A stretch of 64,000 nucleotides of DNA from Methylobacterium sp. UNC378MF (GCF_900103195.1 NZ_FMWU01000024.1:1-64000), one strand, 5' to 3'. Counted from the stretch's first letter, positions 1-7,720 are shown. Numbers and translations: made by a program. Notes: generated by a model not told the origin, from the sequence alone.

Positions 1-288
1 CACCTCGGCGACCGTCTCGGTCGAATGGGGTGGTGTCCCGGGCGGACGCGTCTTGTCGCGCAGCAGACCCTCGACGCCCGCCTCGGCGTAGCGCCGCTGC
101 CAGCGCCACACGGCCGGACGGCTGACGCCCGCTCGCCGGGCGACGTCCTGGACACTCAGGCGCTCGGCCGAGAGCAAGACGATGCGGGCGCGCTGGATAT
201 GTTTGAGCGGGCGAGAGCGGTCGCTGGCGATCGCAGCCAGCCGTGCCGCGTCGCTCGCATCGAGAAGAACGCATACCGTCTGAGCCAT
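1..288 (-). CDS. IS630-type transposase, N-terminal part (runs off window)
   Basis: Translating the minus strand from the ATG at 288 gives 96 uninterrupted codons to the window edge. The product has a helix-turn-helix with the pattern SVQDVARRAGVSRPAVWRW at about residues 51-69, followed by YAEAGVEGLLRDKTRPP. This is the usual N-terminus of IS630-family or winged-helix transposases. The catalytic DDE domain would lie outside the window, so integrity cannot be judged. The IS end should fall in the 289-343 stretch, but I could not identify a terminal inverted repeat with only one end visible. Its neighbours are small phage-like genes, so it probably landed in an already accessory region. Confidence 0.8.
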   Translation of the reverse strand, partial: MAQTVCVLLDASDAARLAAIASDRSRPLKHIQRARIVLLSAERLSVQDVARRAGVSRPAVWRWQRRYAEAGVEGLLRDKTRPPGTPPHSTETVAEV

Positions 289-343
289 GGCCCAGACTCG
301 CACGCCTCACCGCCTGCGTGAATCCTCCGTCCGCGTCACTGCA

Positions 344-586
344 CTAGAACGGCCACGCCTCATCCTTCTGCTCCGGCACCGTTCGCTCGCCCGGCGCGAC
401 CAGCTCCACGATCTCGTCGAGCGGCTGCGTCACCCGGATGGTGCGCCCCGCCGCCGTGATGAAGGTCTCGTTGCGCATCAGGTCCGTGTCGCTGAGCGCC
501 TGAACGCTCGTGACACGCAGCAGGTGGCGGCAACCGTCGCCATCCTGCACCTGAAGGAAGTTCCCGATCCGCCGAACGGCCGACAT
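344..586 (-). CDS. small hypothetical protein (80 aa)
   Basis: An 80-residue protein starting MSAVRRIGNF at ATG 586. It is mostly beta-type and acidic, with no signal peptide or membrane segment, and includes the segment ETFITAAGRTIRV. It lies 33 bases downstream of the 620-874 gene on the same strand, suggesting one transcript. I do not recognise a family. The context (IS element, phage-like neighbour, SOS box upstream) suggests a prophage remnant gene. Confidence 0.55.
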   Translation of the reverse strand: MSAVRRIGNFLQVQDGDGCRHLLRVTSVQALSDTDLMRNETFITAAGRTIRVTQPLDEIVELVAPGERTVPEQKDEAWPF

Positions 587-619
587 GGCGCTCTCCCACC
601 TCGCTGATGGATTCCCGGT

Positions 620-874
620 CTACGCGCCCTGCAGGCTCTCGGCGAAGTCCTCGGGGATCTCGCCCCACTCACCGAGGATCGTCACGCCCTCCAGCTCGCC
701 GGTCTCGTCGTCAGCCACCACCTTCAGCGCAGCTGCGCCCGGCATGCGCTTGGCCAGGTTTTCGGCCTTCTTCACCGCCCCGCTCTCGGTCTGTGCCGGC
801 TCCTGCCGGGCCGGCCGTAGCCGTTTCCGGTGCACCTCGAACGGTTGCACCACGAACGCCGTCTTCATCGCCAT
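620..874 (-). CDS. small hypothetical phage-type protein, copy A
   Basis: An 84-residue hydrophilic protein (MAMKTAFVVQPFEVHRKRL at the N-terminus). It is almost identical, residue by residue, to the product of 42302-42556. The two differ at only about ten positions, and the DNA is also closely similar. Conserved points are a basic segment at residues 15-25, a lysine-rich centre (SGAVKKAE) and the acidic C-terminus (EIPEDFAESLQG). The function is unknown. The second copy sits inside a clear prophage remnant beside a LexA box, and this copy is also about 160 bases from a LexA box. Both therefore look like parts of the same kind of mobile element. Confidence 0.75.
   Translation of the reverse strand: MAMKTAFVVQPFEVHRKRLRPARQEPAQTESGAVKKAENLAKRMPGAAALKVVADDETGELEGVTILGEWGEIPEDFAESLQGA
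627..874. repeat. dispersed repeat, unit A (partner at 42309-42556)
   Basis: The 248 bases here and at 42309-42556 align without gaps and look roughly 90 percent identical by eye. Both lie in the same orientation and cover nearly the whole 84-residue reading frame. Similarity fades immediately outside the gene, so this is a paralogous gene pair, not a recent long segmental duplication. Confidence 0.75.
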
Positions 875-1037
875 CGCCGTCTCTCGCTCGCCTCAGCCTG
901 TCACCCGCTCTCCACCGGTCGCGCAGTCCGCATAAGACACAGCTGCGACCGGCATTTTCGACCCGGGTTCACGTTCATCCAACGGCCGGGAAGAAACGTC
1001 TCGTCCGCCGATTGCACCCGGCTGGCGCACAAGCATT

Positions 1038-1052
1038 GTTCTGCTTTTGTTC
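1038..1052 (+). promoter_or_regulatory. LexA (SOS) operator, GTTC-N7-GTTC
   Basis: GTTC at 1038-1041, seven bases, then GTTC at 1049-1052. This direct repeat exactly matches the known alphaproteobacterial LexA box. It ends four bases before the ATG at 1057 that opens the decayed umuC-type frame. Damage control of that gene is what the family would predict, since umuC genes are classic SOS members. Confidence 0.8.
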
Positions 1053-1056
1053 TAGC

Positions 1057-1880
1057 ATGGCCAAGCCGCGGGTGCACCTCAACTGGATCGGCGCGCCGCT
1101 GGTCCAGACCCCCGACGCCGTGCCCGTGCCGCTGATCGTGCTCTCGAACAACGACGGCCGCGCCGTCGCCCGGATCCCCGAGGCCAAGGCGCTCGGCGTC
1201 CGGATGGGCGACCCGTACTTCAAGATCCGCGGCCCGTGGCGGGCGCAGGGCACGCGAGTGTTCTCGACGAACGACACTCTCTTCAGCGACGTGTCGGGGC
1301 GGACCGACACGGTCTACCGGCAGCTCAGCCCACAGGTGGAGATCTGCTCCACCGATGAGAGTTTCCTGAACCCGTCTGACGTGGCGCCGGCGCTCCGGGT
1401 CGACCTCGCCCGCGATCTGCGCGACCTGGACCCGAGTCCCGTGCGCGAGAGCCTGACCGTTGTGGGCGAGCGGATCATCCACGACCCGCGCGGCATGGCC
1501 TGCCTGCCGCTGGAGATGGTGGCGGCGCGGCGGAAGGCTGCGCGGTGGCGCGCTCGCTCTCCGGCCGGATCACCGAGCGGGCGGTGCTGGACGAGGTGGT
1601 GGCACGCGAGACGCGGCTCGGCTCGGCTCGGCTCGGCTCGGCTCGGCTCGGCGAGAAGCTGCGGCGCCAGCGGCTCGTCACCGGTCACGTCACGATCTTC
1701 TACCACACGAGCGAGCACGGCCGGGACGAGCCGATCCGCTCGGTCTCGACGACCGTGCCGCTGCCGGAGCACGGCTCGGACACGCTGGCGCTGATCAAGG
1801 CGGCGCGGCACTGGACGACGCAGGTCAGCGATTTCCTGCACTCGCGATCGCATCCTGCCGCACGCGCTCTGGTACGCTAA
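1057..1880 (+). pseudogene. umuC: decayed umuC-type (Y-family) DNA polymerase
   Basis: Residues from about 1130 onward read VLSNNDGRAVARIPEAKALG then MGDPYFKI, the N-terminal palm signature of UmuC. They are followed by a segment like the conserved LSPQVEICSTDESF active-site region. The normal FALVDCNNFYAS start is missing and replaced by unrelated sequence. About 150 residues between the palm and the MACLPLE stretch are deleted. The frame changes near 1540 into VARSLSGRITERAVLDEVV, a further UmuC match, and the last 30-40 residues are absent. A (GCTCG)7 tract interrupts the C-terminal part. No umuD lies upstream. The gene is certainly non-functional, but its SOS operator is intact. Confidence 0.8.
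1616..1650. repeat. pentanucleotide tandem repeat (GCTCG)7
   Basis: Seven perfect head-to-tail copies of GCTCG lie inside the umuC remnant. They encode an alternating RLGSA peptide. Relatives normally have a single RLGEK here, so six extra units (30 bases, in frame) appear to have been gained by slippage. Confidence 0.9.
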
Positions 1881-2170
1881 CTCACCTTGTCGTCTGGCTC
1901 GGTAGGCTCCACGCTCGTACCGAGCGCTCCACCATGAGGCGGATCCGTCGGACCGTGCCCGTCCCGGTTCGATACGGCGCCGTGATCTGGATTGCGCCCG
2001 TGGTTCGGGTGCGTCGCCTGCCGGTGGGCCTGTGCCAACTCCCTGTGGGTCGGCAGCGCCCGCCAAGGAGCGGGGGCGGCCCCCAGACGAAGCACCGTAG
2101 GCGCGCGCGTGAAATACACCGCCAGCACCACCCACGGGACGACGAAGACAACAAATGCGGCGAGACCCAT
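1877..2170 (-). CDS. small membrane-anchored hypothetical protein (97 aa)
   Basis: Residues 3-21 (LAAFVVFVVPWVVLAVYFT) form one strongly hydrophobic helix. It is followed by a polar, His- and Pro-rich tail of about 75 residues ending in DGHGPTDPPHGG and EPDDKVS. This suggests a single-pass inner-membrane protein with a disordered tail. The 3' end overlaps the end of the umuC remnant by four bases. I recognise no family, but the helix and clean ATG start argue that it is a real gene. Confidence 0.55.
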   Translation of the reverse strand: MGLAAFVVFVVPWVVLAVYFTRAPTVLRLGAAPAPWRALPTHRELAQAHRQATHPNHGRNPDHGAVSNRDGHGPTDPPHGGALGTSVEPTEPDDKVS

Positions 2171-2754
2171 GACGATGCTCCGCGGATATTTGCCAGCAAT
2201 GGTGAGAACGCTGGCGATCCGCTACTGATCCCAACGGGAGGAAATCAATTTATGTCGCGCCGCAACACAATGGTCGTTGGTGGCTGGGCGGCGCAGTATC
2301 GCGTGGTCTTGGCAAAATCGAAAGCGGAGATGCCGATACGCTTGCCCACGGTCCGTGATTTGGCTCGAAGCGGGCGGAAGCGGGTACTACCGCCGAGCAG
2401 CGAGAGAAAGGAACCTGTTTGATGGCTGCGGATCTGATGTCGGCCCACTTGAAAGGTCCGCATCGGGCGGATCTCCGCCTGTCACCGTCAGGGCGAGGCG
2501 GGCATTTAGCGGATAGCCGTTCCGCACGTTCTCGATCCGTAGCAGGCTTCGGGAAGGTCTGGTTCCAGGTACCCGATGAATTAGCCGTCACGACAGGGCC
2601 GGGCGGCGGTTGAGCCGCGCGCTTTTGATCGGGCCAAGCTTGAGCGGTCTTCAGCTCCTGCTGATCCGGTCCGTTCAGACATTCGGGATGCTGCGGGGAC
2701 GTTCGTGCCCCATCGCAGGAGAGAATGCACTCACACCGCGTGTCCGAGACGGTG
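2171..2754. other. 584-base stretch with no supported gene
   Basis: Short overlapping frames exist in all phases, but none has a plausible start, family signature or operon partner. Base composition is lower in GC around 2240-2420 than in the flanks. It probably holds upstream signals for the 1877-2170 gene and the end of the 2755 gene. Confidence 0.5.
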
Positions 2755-3630
2755 TCAGAATTTGCCTAGGATGGGGCTCGGCTCGGGCATTTCGCCCTTC
2801 TCCTGGTAGATCGGCACCGTGGCGCGCAACCAGCCGCGGGTCTCGAGTCCGGCGTAGTTGCGCTGAACGACGTCCCGCGTGACGTAGGCTTGAAGATTGA
2901 CCGGACCGAAGTTGTATCCGACCAGGCCGCCTACAGCGAACTGGCCCTGCCGAGCATAGGACGGGTTGGTGGTCGGCAGGTCGGTCGATCCGAAGGCTAC
3001 CGGCCCGATCTCCCACTTGCCGAAATGCTTGGTGGCCGTGAGGTCGAGATTGAGGAAGTCCGGGTAGAAACTACCGCTGGCCGACCGCGTATCGAAGAAG
3101 GTCCCGTACAGGAAGTTGCCAGTCAGGTTCCAGCCATCGCCATTGTAGGTGATGGCGAAGCGTTGGTGCAGAACCGGATTTTGGATGACGATCTTGGTGT
3201 CGCTCGGAAGGTACGCGCCGAGCAGATAACTGAAATTGAGGTTGTTGCCGAGCTTCCAGGCCACCTGTGCAGCGAGCAGCGTCTGACCGAACCCGCTTTG
3301 GTACGCCGCGCCCCGCGTGCTCGAAGCCGTGATCGGCTGCAACACGACAAATTGCAGTCGGCCGCCAACCACTTCGGCCGGTGTCGCCCAGATGAAGGAC
3401 GGCAGGTTGATGTTCGAGTCGGTGCCGCGTGGGGTGATAGCGCGCGAGCCGAAACTCGACGTGTCGATGAAGTAGAGTCCAATCGGCAACGGGGCGCCCG
3501 GGGCTTGCCCCACGGTTTGTCCGGGCTGCGCCGACGAGCCTGCCTGCGCGGAAATGGCAGCCCACCCGCAGGTGAGCGCAGCCGCGATGGCAGCGGTATG
3601 GGTTGCCCGGATAAGCCCAGCTGTCGTCAT
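2755..3630 (-). CDS. outer-membrane MetA-pathway (phenol degradation) family protein
   Basis: About 291 residues from the ATG at 3630. The N-terminus has a hydrophobic signal segment (AAIAAALTCGWAAISAQA) and then a predicted beta-barrel with alternating aromatic strands, such as LNFSYLLGAYLPSD and NLQAYVTRDVVQRNYAG. The layout fits the transporter or MetA-pathway-of-phenol-degradation family: export signal, IGLYFIDTSSFGSR start of the mature part, and repeated amphipathic strands. Members are thought to be outer-membrane channels for hydrophobic compounds, and the substrate here is unknown. An alternative TTG at 3642 is less likely because the GGAG-like site sits too close to it. The gene stands alone. 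Confidence 0.75.
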   Translation of the reverse strand: MTTAGLIRATHTAAIAAALTCGWAAISAQAGSSAQPGQTVGQAPGAPLPIGLYFIDTSSFGSRAITPRGTDSNINLPSFIWATPAEVVGGRLQFVVLQPITASSTRGAAYQSGFGQTLLAAQVAWKLGNNLNFSYLLGAYLPSDTKIVIQNPVLHQRFAITYNGDGWNLTGNFLYGTFFDTRSASGSFYPDFLNLDLTATKHFGKWEIGPVAFGSTDLPTTNPSYARQGQFAVGGLVGYNFGPVNLQAYVTRDVVQRNYAGLETRGWLRATVPIYQEKGEMPEPSPILGKF

Positions 3631-4074
3631 TCCGCGGCCCAAACCTCTCCGTCGTCGGATCGGCCTTTATTGCATGCCGGCACGGATTAAGCGGCCTTCT
3701 CGTGCGTGGTGTGCAGAGTTGCGAGGTGAGCGTAGCCATAGGGCAACAGCCGACACAACGAAGGCTTGCCTTTTCGGTTGTTCCCAATCCACTTTTTCAG
3801 TGAGGCCCGGCGAGGGGCGGAGCATCCGCTTCCGGGCGAAAAGCCAGAGTCTGCCCTCCACCCGGAGCCGGAGTTTCCGGAGGACTGACGAGCGGCCCCT
3901 TTGGAGAAGCGCAGACGGCGGCCGGGCGGCTGGGTTGGCTCGGTCGCCGGACCCGAGTGGCTGCCGTGATGCCTCCAGCTGCGTCACGACCGCGTGATGT
4001 TGGCAGGGGCCACGTTCCAGGCGGCCCCCTGCCGAGAATTCAACGATCGTGTTGTGCGGTTAAGCCCGCGCGCT
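3631..4074. other. 444-base intergenic stretch, no supported gene
   Basis: It lies upstream of the minus-strand outer-membrane gene and downstream of the 4075-4341 gene. Open frames on both strands are low-complexity products of GC-rich sequence with no recognisable domain. It presumably contains the promoter for the outer-membrane gene. Confidence 0.5.
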
Positions 4075-4341
4075 TTACCGTGCGGGTGCGGTGGCGCTCC
4101 CGCCTGCACCGACGCCAGGACGCGCGGTCCCGGTTCCGGGCACCGCCGCGGCGCCAGCTGCGGGTGAGCGAGTGCTGGTACCTGTCGTCTCTTCGGTCGC
4201 CTTCTGCCCTTCGCTCTTCACGGAACCCGGGTTGTTCATGTTGCCCGTAGCGCTACCGCCGCCGGCTGGCTGTTGGGCGTAGGCTGTGCCGGTCAGAGCA
4301 ACAGTAAGCGCGGCCGCAAGGCCGTACATCTTCATGCGCAT
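4075..4341 (-). CDS. small secreted Ala/Gly/Thr-rich hypothetical protein (88 aa)
   Basis: It starts MRMKMYGLAAALTVALTG with a Sec signal and a likely cleavage after AYA (about residue 22). The mature part is a disordered, Gly-, Thr- and Pro-rich chain with GNMNNPGSVKSEGQKATEET in the middle. A GAGGA ribosome site sits nine bases before the ATG at 4341. Proteins of this composition are common small periplasmic or envelope proteins in Methylobacterium, with no assigned role. A GAAC and GTT pair upstream (4382-4407, minus strand) weakly resembles a general-stress sigma promoter. Confidence 0.7.
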   Translation of the reverse strand: MRMKMYGLAAALTVALTGTAYAQQPAGGGSATGNMNNPGSVKSEGQKATEETTGTSTRSPAAGAAAVPGTGTARPGVGAGGSATAPAR

Positions 4342-4841
4342 AGGCGGTTCCTCAATCGTCCCAATTTCGGGATCGTACATCAACGCTGCCCGCGCACTTT
4401 TTGTTCGGTAGAGACCAACCATGATGGCTGCGAGGACAGAAGGGAGATCGAGTATCATCGAGGCGAGGATCCAGTGGCAGGCACCTGCCGGCAGTGCTGG
4501 TGACCGCCGGTGGTTGAAGGACGAGGGGACGCTGTAGAAGCCCCTGGTCGGTCTGGGGGATGTCCGCCAGTGCGCTTTCGGGAGCCGGTGCACGAAAGCG
4601 GAAGTCGCCCGTCGAGCCCTGAGCCGGGTGCAGATCCGCCGCGCTTGCGCAAAATTGCTGGGCGCGCAGGCGTTTCTCCGGAACCAGGCCAACCCGCAAA
4701 GCACTCAAAGAGCTGGAAGTCGTTACACACGATCGACTGACCAGAAATCCTCTCGGATTGCGGAACGGTTTTGTCAGCTTGGCCGTAACTTGACCAATCG
4801 AGCCGCGACAGCGCGGGTGAGAAGACCGAGGCGGTCCAAGC
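4342..4841. other. 500-base intergenic stretch, no supported gene
   Basis: This divergent gap separates the small secreted gene (minus) from the 4842 gene (plus). Frames here give arginine- and proline-rich translations with no starts backed by ribosome sites. Around 4380-4410 the AT content rises, as expected for the promoter of the minus-strand gene. Confidence 0.5.
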
Positions 4842-5066
4842 ATGAAGCGCGCCCCATTCCGCATCATGATCCGTATCAACGGCGATCAGCGCATCCTGCT
4901 CGCGACGTCGGAGCGAGAGGCGGCGCTCAAGGCCGAATCCGTTCTTCGACGATATGACGCCCCGCCCGGCGGGGCGGGTTTCATCATCGAAGCGACCGAC
5001 ACCCAGGCGAGCACGCGCATAGCGGCCTATCTGGCCGACGTCGCCCTTGAGATGGAAATCGCGTGA
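4842..5066 (+). CDS. small hypothetical protein (74 aa)
   Basis: A compact alpha/beta protein (MKRAPFRIMIRINGDQRIL at the start) with a basic N-terminal strand and an acidic C-terminal helix (YLADVALEMEIA). It has no signal peptide or membrane helix. The next gene begins 13 bases after its stop and a third overlaps that one, forming a cluster of three tiny genes. A GC-rich palindrome at about 4959-4980 lies within the coding part. No family is recognised. Confidence 0.6.
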   Translation: MKRAPFRIMIRINGDQRILLATSEREAALKAESVLRRYDAPPGGAGFIIEATDTQASTRIAAYLADVALEMEIA

Positions 5067-5079
5067 TGGACCTTCGAGG

Positions 5080-5289
5080 ATGACTGTGTCGGACAACAGA
5101 GTCCCATACGTGCTGGGTGCCGCGGGGGTGCGATCGGTCGTGATCATCGACGGCGGCAGCACATTGGCGGTCCGATTACGGTCGCCCGACGACAATGAGT
5201 TCTGCGTCTTGCTGCCGATCGCTGTCGTGGGCGACCTCCTGTTCCAGCTCGCAGATGTGATGAGCCTCGGCCTTGACCCACTTCCATGA
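5080..5289 (+). CDS. small hypothetical protein (69 aa)
   Basis: The ATG at 5080 (MTVSDNRVPYVLGAAGVRSV) is preferred over an upstream start at 5047 that would overlap the previous gene. The protein has a strand-rich core (VVIIDGGSTLAVRLR, then FCVLLPIAVVGDLLF). It sits between two other small genes on the same strand with near-zero spacing, so co-transcription is likely. Function unknown. Confidence 0.5.
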   Translation: MTVSDNRVPYVLGAAGVRSVVIIDGGSTLAVRLRSPDDNEFCVLLPIAVVGDLLFQLADVMSLGLDPLP

Positions 5290-5491
5290 CCGAAAGGATG
5301 CCAGCTTAGGCGAAGGCGATGACCCGGTGCTCGACGCGGTCGCCGTCCTCCAGTGCCACGGCTACACGGTTGAACCGGATGACGACTTCGCCCGCTGGCG
5401 GATCGATGGCGGTGACTGGATCTCGCTCAACGCCCTATTTGTGATGGCTGTGCGGTTAGGCTTGAGGGACGGGCCAGGACGAGCACAATAG
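5273..5491 (+). CDS. small hypothetical protein of the GYxVEP/WR family, member 1
   Basis: The frame opens with TTG at 5273, and GTG at 5327 is an alternative start. The core AVAVLQCHGYTVEPDDD, then FARWRIDGGDWIS and AVRLGLRDG, aligns over its whole length with the 56-residue product of 8283-8453. The order GY-x-VEP, W-R-[IV]-[DN]-G and a final G-L-x-DG is kept in both. The family looks like a small helix-strand-helix fold of unknown role. It overlaps the preceding gene by 17 bases if TTG is used. Confidence 0.55.
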   Translation: MTHFHDRKDASLGEGDDPVLDAVAVLQCHGYTVEPDDDFARWRIDGGDWISLNALFVMAVRLGLRDGPGRAQ

Positions 5492-5848
5492 CCCTTGCCG
5501 GCGAAACCAAGATCCTGACCGACGCGGGTTTCGCCGATATGATCCTGGGAAGGCTCGCGACAAACCCTCAACTGGGCCAATCCAACACTTGGTGCCGTCC
5601 GCTCAGGACCTCAGACCGGCGTTGTCCGTCGGCCCACGAATGACCGCTTTCGGGAAGCGCCGACGGCTCTCTTCATGACTGCATGGGTCGGGCGCCGAAT
5701 GGCCGGTGCGTGTGGTCTCCTGTCGATCTGCTTGCGAGCAGCGCAGGCCTTGAAGCCGACGTTCTTTGCAGGGCCGCAAATTGCCAAACCCTGCTTGGGC
5801 GGGCATGCCGTATCGGGGCGCATCAGCCGCTGCCGGTCACGTGCGCTC
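5492..5848. other. 357-base stretch between convergent genes, no supported gene
   Basis: It lies between the 5273 gene (plus) and the methionine aminopeptidase (minus). No frame has recognisable content, and no clear stem-loop plus T-run terminator was found. Confidence 0.5.
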
Positions 5849-6601
5849 CTATGGTGATGGTGTCGTCAAGACCAATGGCCCGTTCCGGGTCGCGACAACC
5901 GTGTGCTCGTATTGCACTGTCGGAGCTCTTGGTTGGCTATAGAGCGTCCAGCCATCGTCGCCATTCTCAGCGAATTCTGCTCCGAGAGACAGGAATGGCT
6001 CGACGGTAAAGACGAGCCCGTCCGTCATGATCCGCCGTTCTGAAGCATCGGGCCAAGTTGCGATCTCCGTCGGCTCTTCATGCAGCGACAGGCCGACCCC
6101 GTGGCTGGCGAGATTGCGCACGAGCGTATAGCCGTTCTGCCGAGCGAAGGTGCCAACGGCTTGACCGATGCCGGCAAACGGCTTGCCGGTGCTGACCTGA
6201 CGCAATCCGGTCCACATTGCCCGACGCCCGTCGCGACAGAGCCGTTGGACCGCTCGTGTCACCGGAGGCACAGCGAACGACGCGCCCGTATCTGCGAAAT
6301 AACCATCCTTCTCGGCGGAGACATCGATATTGATGAGGTCCCCCGCCCTGACACGACGATCGCCGGGTATGCCATGGGCGATCTGCTCGTTGACACTGAT
6401 GCAGGTCGCGCCCGGGAAGCCATAGACCAGTTCGGGAGCCGGGCGAGCACCGGCCGCATTCAGGTAGTCCCGGCCGATTTGGTCCAATTCACGCTCGGTC
6501 ATGCCGGGCTCGATGGCGCGGCCCATCACCTCGAGCGTGTCGGCAACGATGCGTCCGATCTTCTTGAGCCCTACGAGGTCGTCGTCGCTCGACACGGTCA
6601 T
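5849..6601 (-). CDS. map: type I methionine aminopeptidase
   Basis: The 250-residue length is right for bacterial MetAP, which removes the initiator methionine from new cytosolic proteins using two divalent metals. All expected ligands are present: His76 in the AHGIP motif, Asp93 and Asp104 in INIDVSAEKDGYFADTG, His167 in SHGVG, Glu201 in FTVEPF and Glu232 in QYEHT. His174 (LHEEP) matches the second conserved substrate-contacting histidine. It is isolated from translation genes such as rpsB or prfA. Together with its accessory neighbourhood this suggests an additional map copy beside the housekeeping one, which would lie elsewhere. It starts at ATG 6601. Confidence 0.92.
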   Translation of the reverse strand: MTVSSDDDLVGLKKIGRIVADTLEVMGRAIEPGMTERELDQIGRDYLNAAGARPAPELVYGFPGATCISVNEQIAHGIPGDRRVRAGDLINIDVSAEKDGYFADTGASFAVPPVTRAVQRLCRDGRRAMWTGLRQVSTGKPFAGIGQAVGTFARQNGYTLVRNLASHGVGLSLHEEPTEIATWPDASERRIMTDGLVFTVEPFLSLGAEFAENGDDGWTLYSQPRAPTVQYEHTVVATRNGPLVLTTPSP

Positions 6602-7004
6602 GCGGTATCTCTTGCGAGCCCCAAAGTGGCTGTAGTGGCGCGAAATTCTAAAGTCCGCAATTTCCGTATCGATGCTGACTGCCCTCCACGCAGAGCCTCA
6701 AGCCAGGGCTCATCGCAGACGACGGCTTCAAGGCGCTCGTGATGACGTTCCACATGCCTGACTGGGGGCGAGTGTGCTGAAAAACTCGGGTCCTGTTCGA
6801 AGCAACACCGCCAAAGCTGTCGGCCCGGGAGCTTTCTACCATAGATGAATCCCTCATAAGCTGTGGCGGCTGGATCGCACTGCCGGGAAGAGGTAAGTTT
6901 TCTCTTCGGGCACCCTCTCCGATGACGTTTAAGGTGCTGGCACCGCGTTTTTCATCGAAACCGGGCGAAAGCGGCCATCGCGGTCCTGAGATCGTGCTCC
7001 GGTA
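6602..7004. other. 403-base stretch, no supported gene
   Basis: It lies upstream of map and downstream of the small-gene array. A short plus-strand frame ending at about 6780 reads DDGFKALVMTFHMPDWGRVC, but it lacks a supported start. I see no RNA gene or repeat here. Confidence 0.45.
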
Positions 7005-7262
7005 TCAGGTCGAAGAGACGTGGACGCGGCCTCCACGGACCGCCACCGCGTCGAGGTCCGCCGGGGTCTGGCTGAACGCCAAGCCGTCGGCCTCCAGGCG
7101 CGCCAGCGCTCAGGCGGCGTGTTTGGCGCGCTCGCGGCCGGGCAGGCCGGCGCGCTCCGCGATCTCGGTGGGCGTAGACGGCTCGGATTTGGGCGTAGCC
7201 AGGAAATACGGGCGGATGTCTCGGCGCGGCCGGGCGCCTCGAGGCGATGGAGCCTTCGGCAT
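7005..7262 (-). pseudogene. small winged-helix-like gene with one nonsense codon
   Basis: From the ATG at 7262 the frame reads MPKAPSPRGARPRRDIRPYF and then TEIAERAGLPGRERAKHAA, followed by TGA. The same frame continues in good coding style (ALARLEADGLAFSQTP, then VRGGRVHVSST) to a natural stop at 7005. Helix-turn-helix content is suggested by TEIAERAGL and the LARLEADGL helix. A CGA to TGA transition would explain the stop. It starts only five bases after the 7268-7471 gene, so it was the last member of the array. Confidence 0.5.
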
Positions 7263-7267
7263 GCTGC

Positions 7268-7471
7268 TTACAAGCCATCCACGAACATGAGCAGCAGTGC
7301 TGAGACCAGCAACAGAGGAGCCAGAATGCTGGCTGCAAGCACGTCGCGCCTCTTCATTGACTTACGTTCCCAGCGGGCGGCCGCCAGGTTCAATGCGGCG
7401 TAGCCGGTGATCGGCCCTGAAAGCCATAAGGCAGCGAACAAGATCCAGCCGGTGAGTGTCTGCGGCGTCAT
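7268..7471 (-). CDS. small two-helix membrane protein (67 aa)
   Basis: Two hydrophobic segments, residues 8-30 (GWILFAALWLSGPITGYAAL) and 45-65 (ILAPLLLVSALLLMFV), flank a short basic loop (RWERKSMKRRDV). The charge pattern puts the loop in the cytosol. It is the fifth gene of a closely packed minus-strand array. Size and topology would also fit a small holin-like or accessory membrane protein, but no signature decides this. Confidence 0.6.
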   Translation of the reverse strand: MTPQTLTGWILFAALWLSGPITGYAALNLAAARWERKSMKRRDVLAASILAPLLLVSALLLMFVDGL

Positions 7472-7501
7472 CGCGCTTGTCGCTTCTATCCCGACGACGA
7501 C

Positions 7502-7720
7502 CTACGCCGACGCCGCTGCCAGCAGGCAACTGCGTGCGGTCTCGAGCCGCTCCTCGTCCGACCGCTCCGGCATATCGGCAGCGATCCTCGCGACGATCTC
7601 CCGCGTGGCCGCCTCGTCCAATCCTAGCGCGCGCGCAAATCCGTCAAGGCGCCGCATCATGTGCTGGATCGCGGCGCGCTGGCGCGAGGCCTCCGGTTGA
7701 TCAGACCGGACATCCGTCAT
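7502..7720 (-). CDS. small helical hypothetical protein (72 aa)
   Basis: It starts MTDVRSDQPEASRQRAAIQH at ATG 7720, sharing an ATGA overlap with the stop of the upstream gene. This is a strong sign of translational coupling and fixes the start. The protein is all-helical with Arg/Glu heptads (HMMRRLDGFARALGLDEAA) and a C-terminal helix (ERLETARSCLLAAASA). No family is recognised. Confidence 0.65.
   Translation of the reverse strand: MTDVRSDQPEASRQRAAIQHMMRRLDGFARALGLDEAATREIVARIAADMPERSDEERLETARSCLLAAASA

Noticed and set aside
4959..4980. GC-rich palindrome with a short T-run resembling a terminator
   Set aside because: It lies inside the 4842-5066 coding frame and lacks a proper U-tract.
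4842..5491. Toxin-antitoxin operon
   Set aside because: The genes are small and overlapping, but none shows a known toxin or antitoxin signature or a DNA-binding motif.
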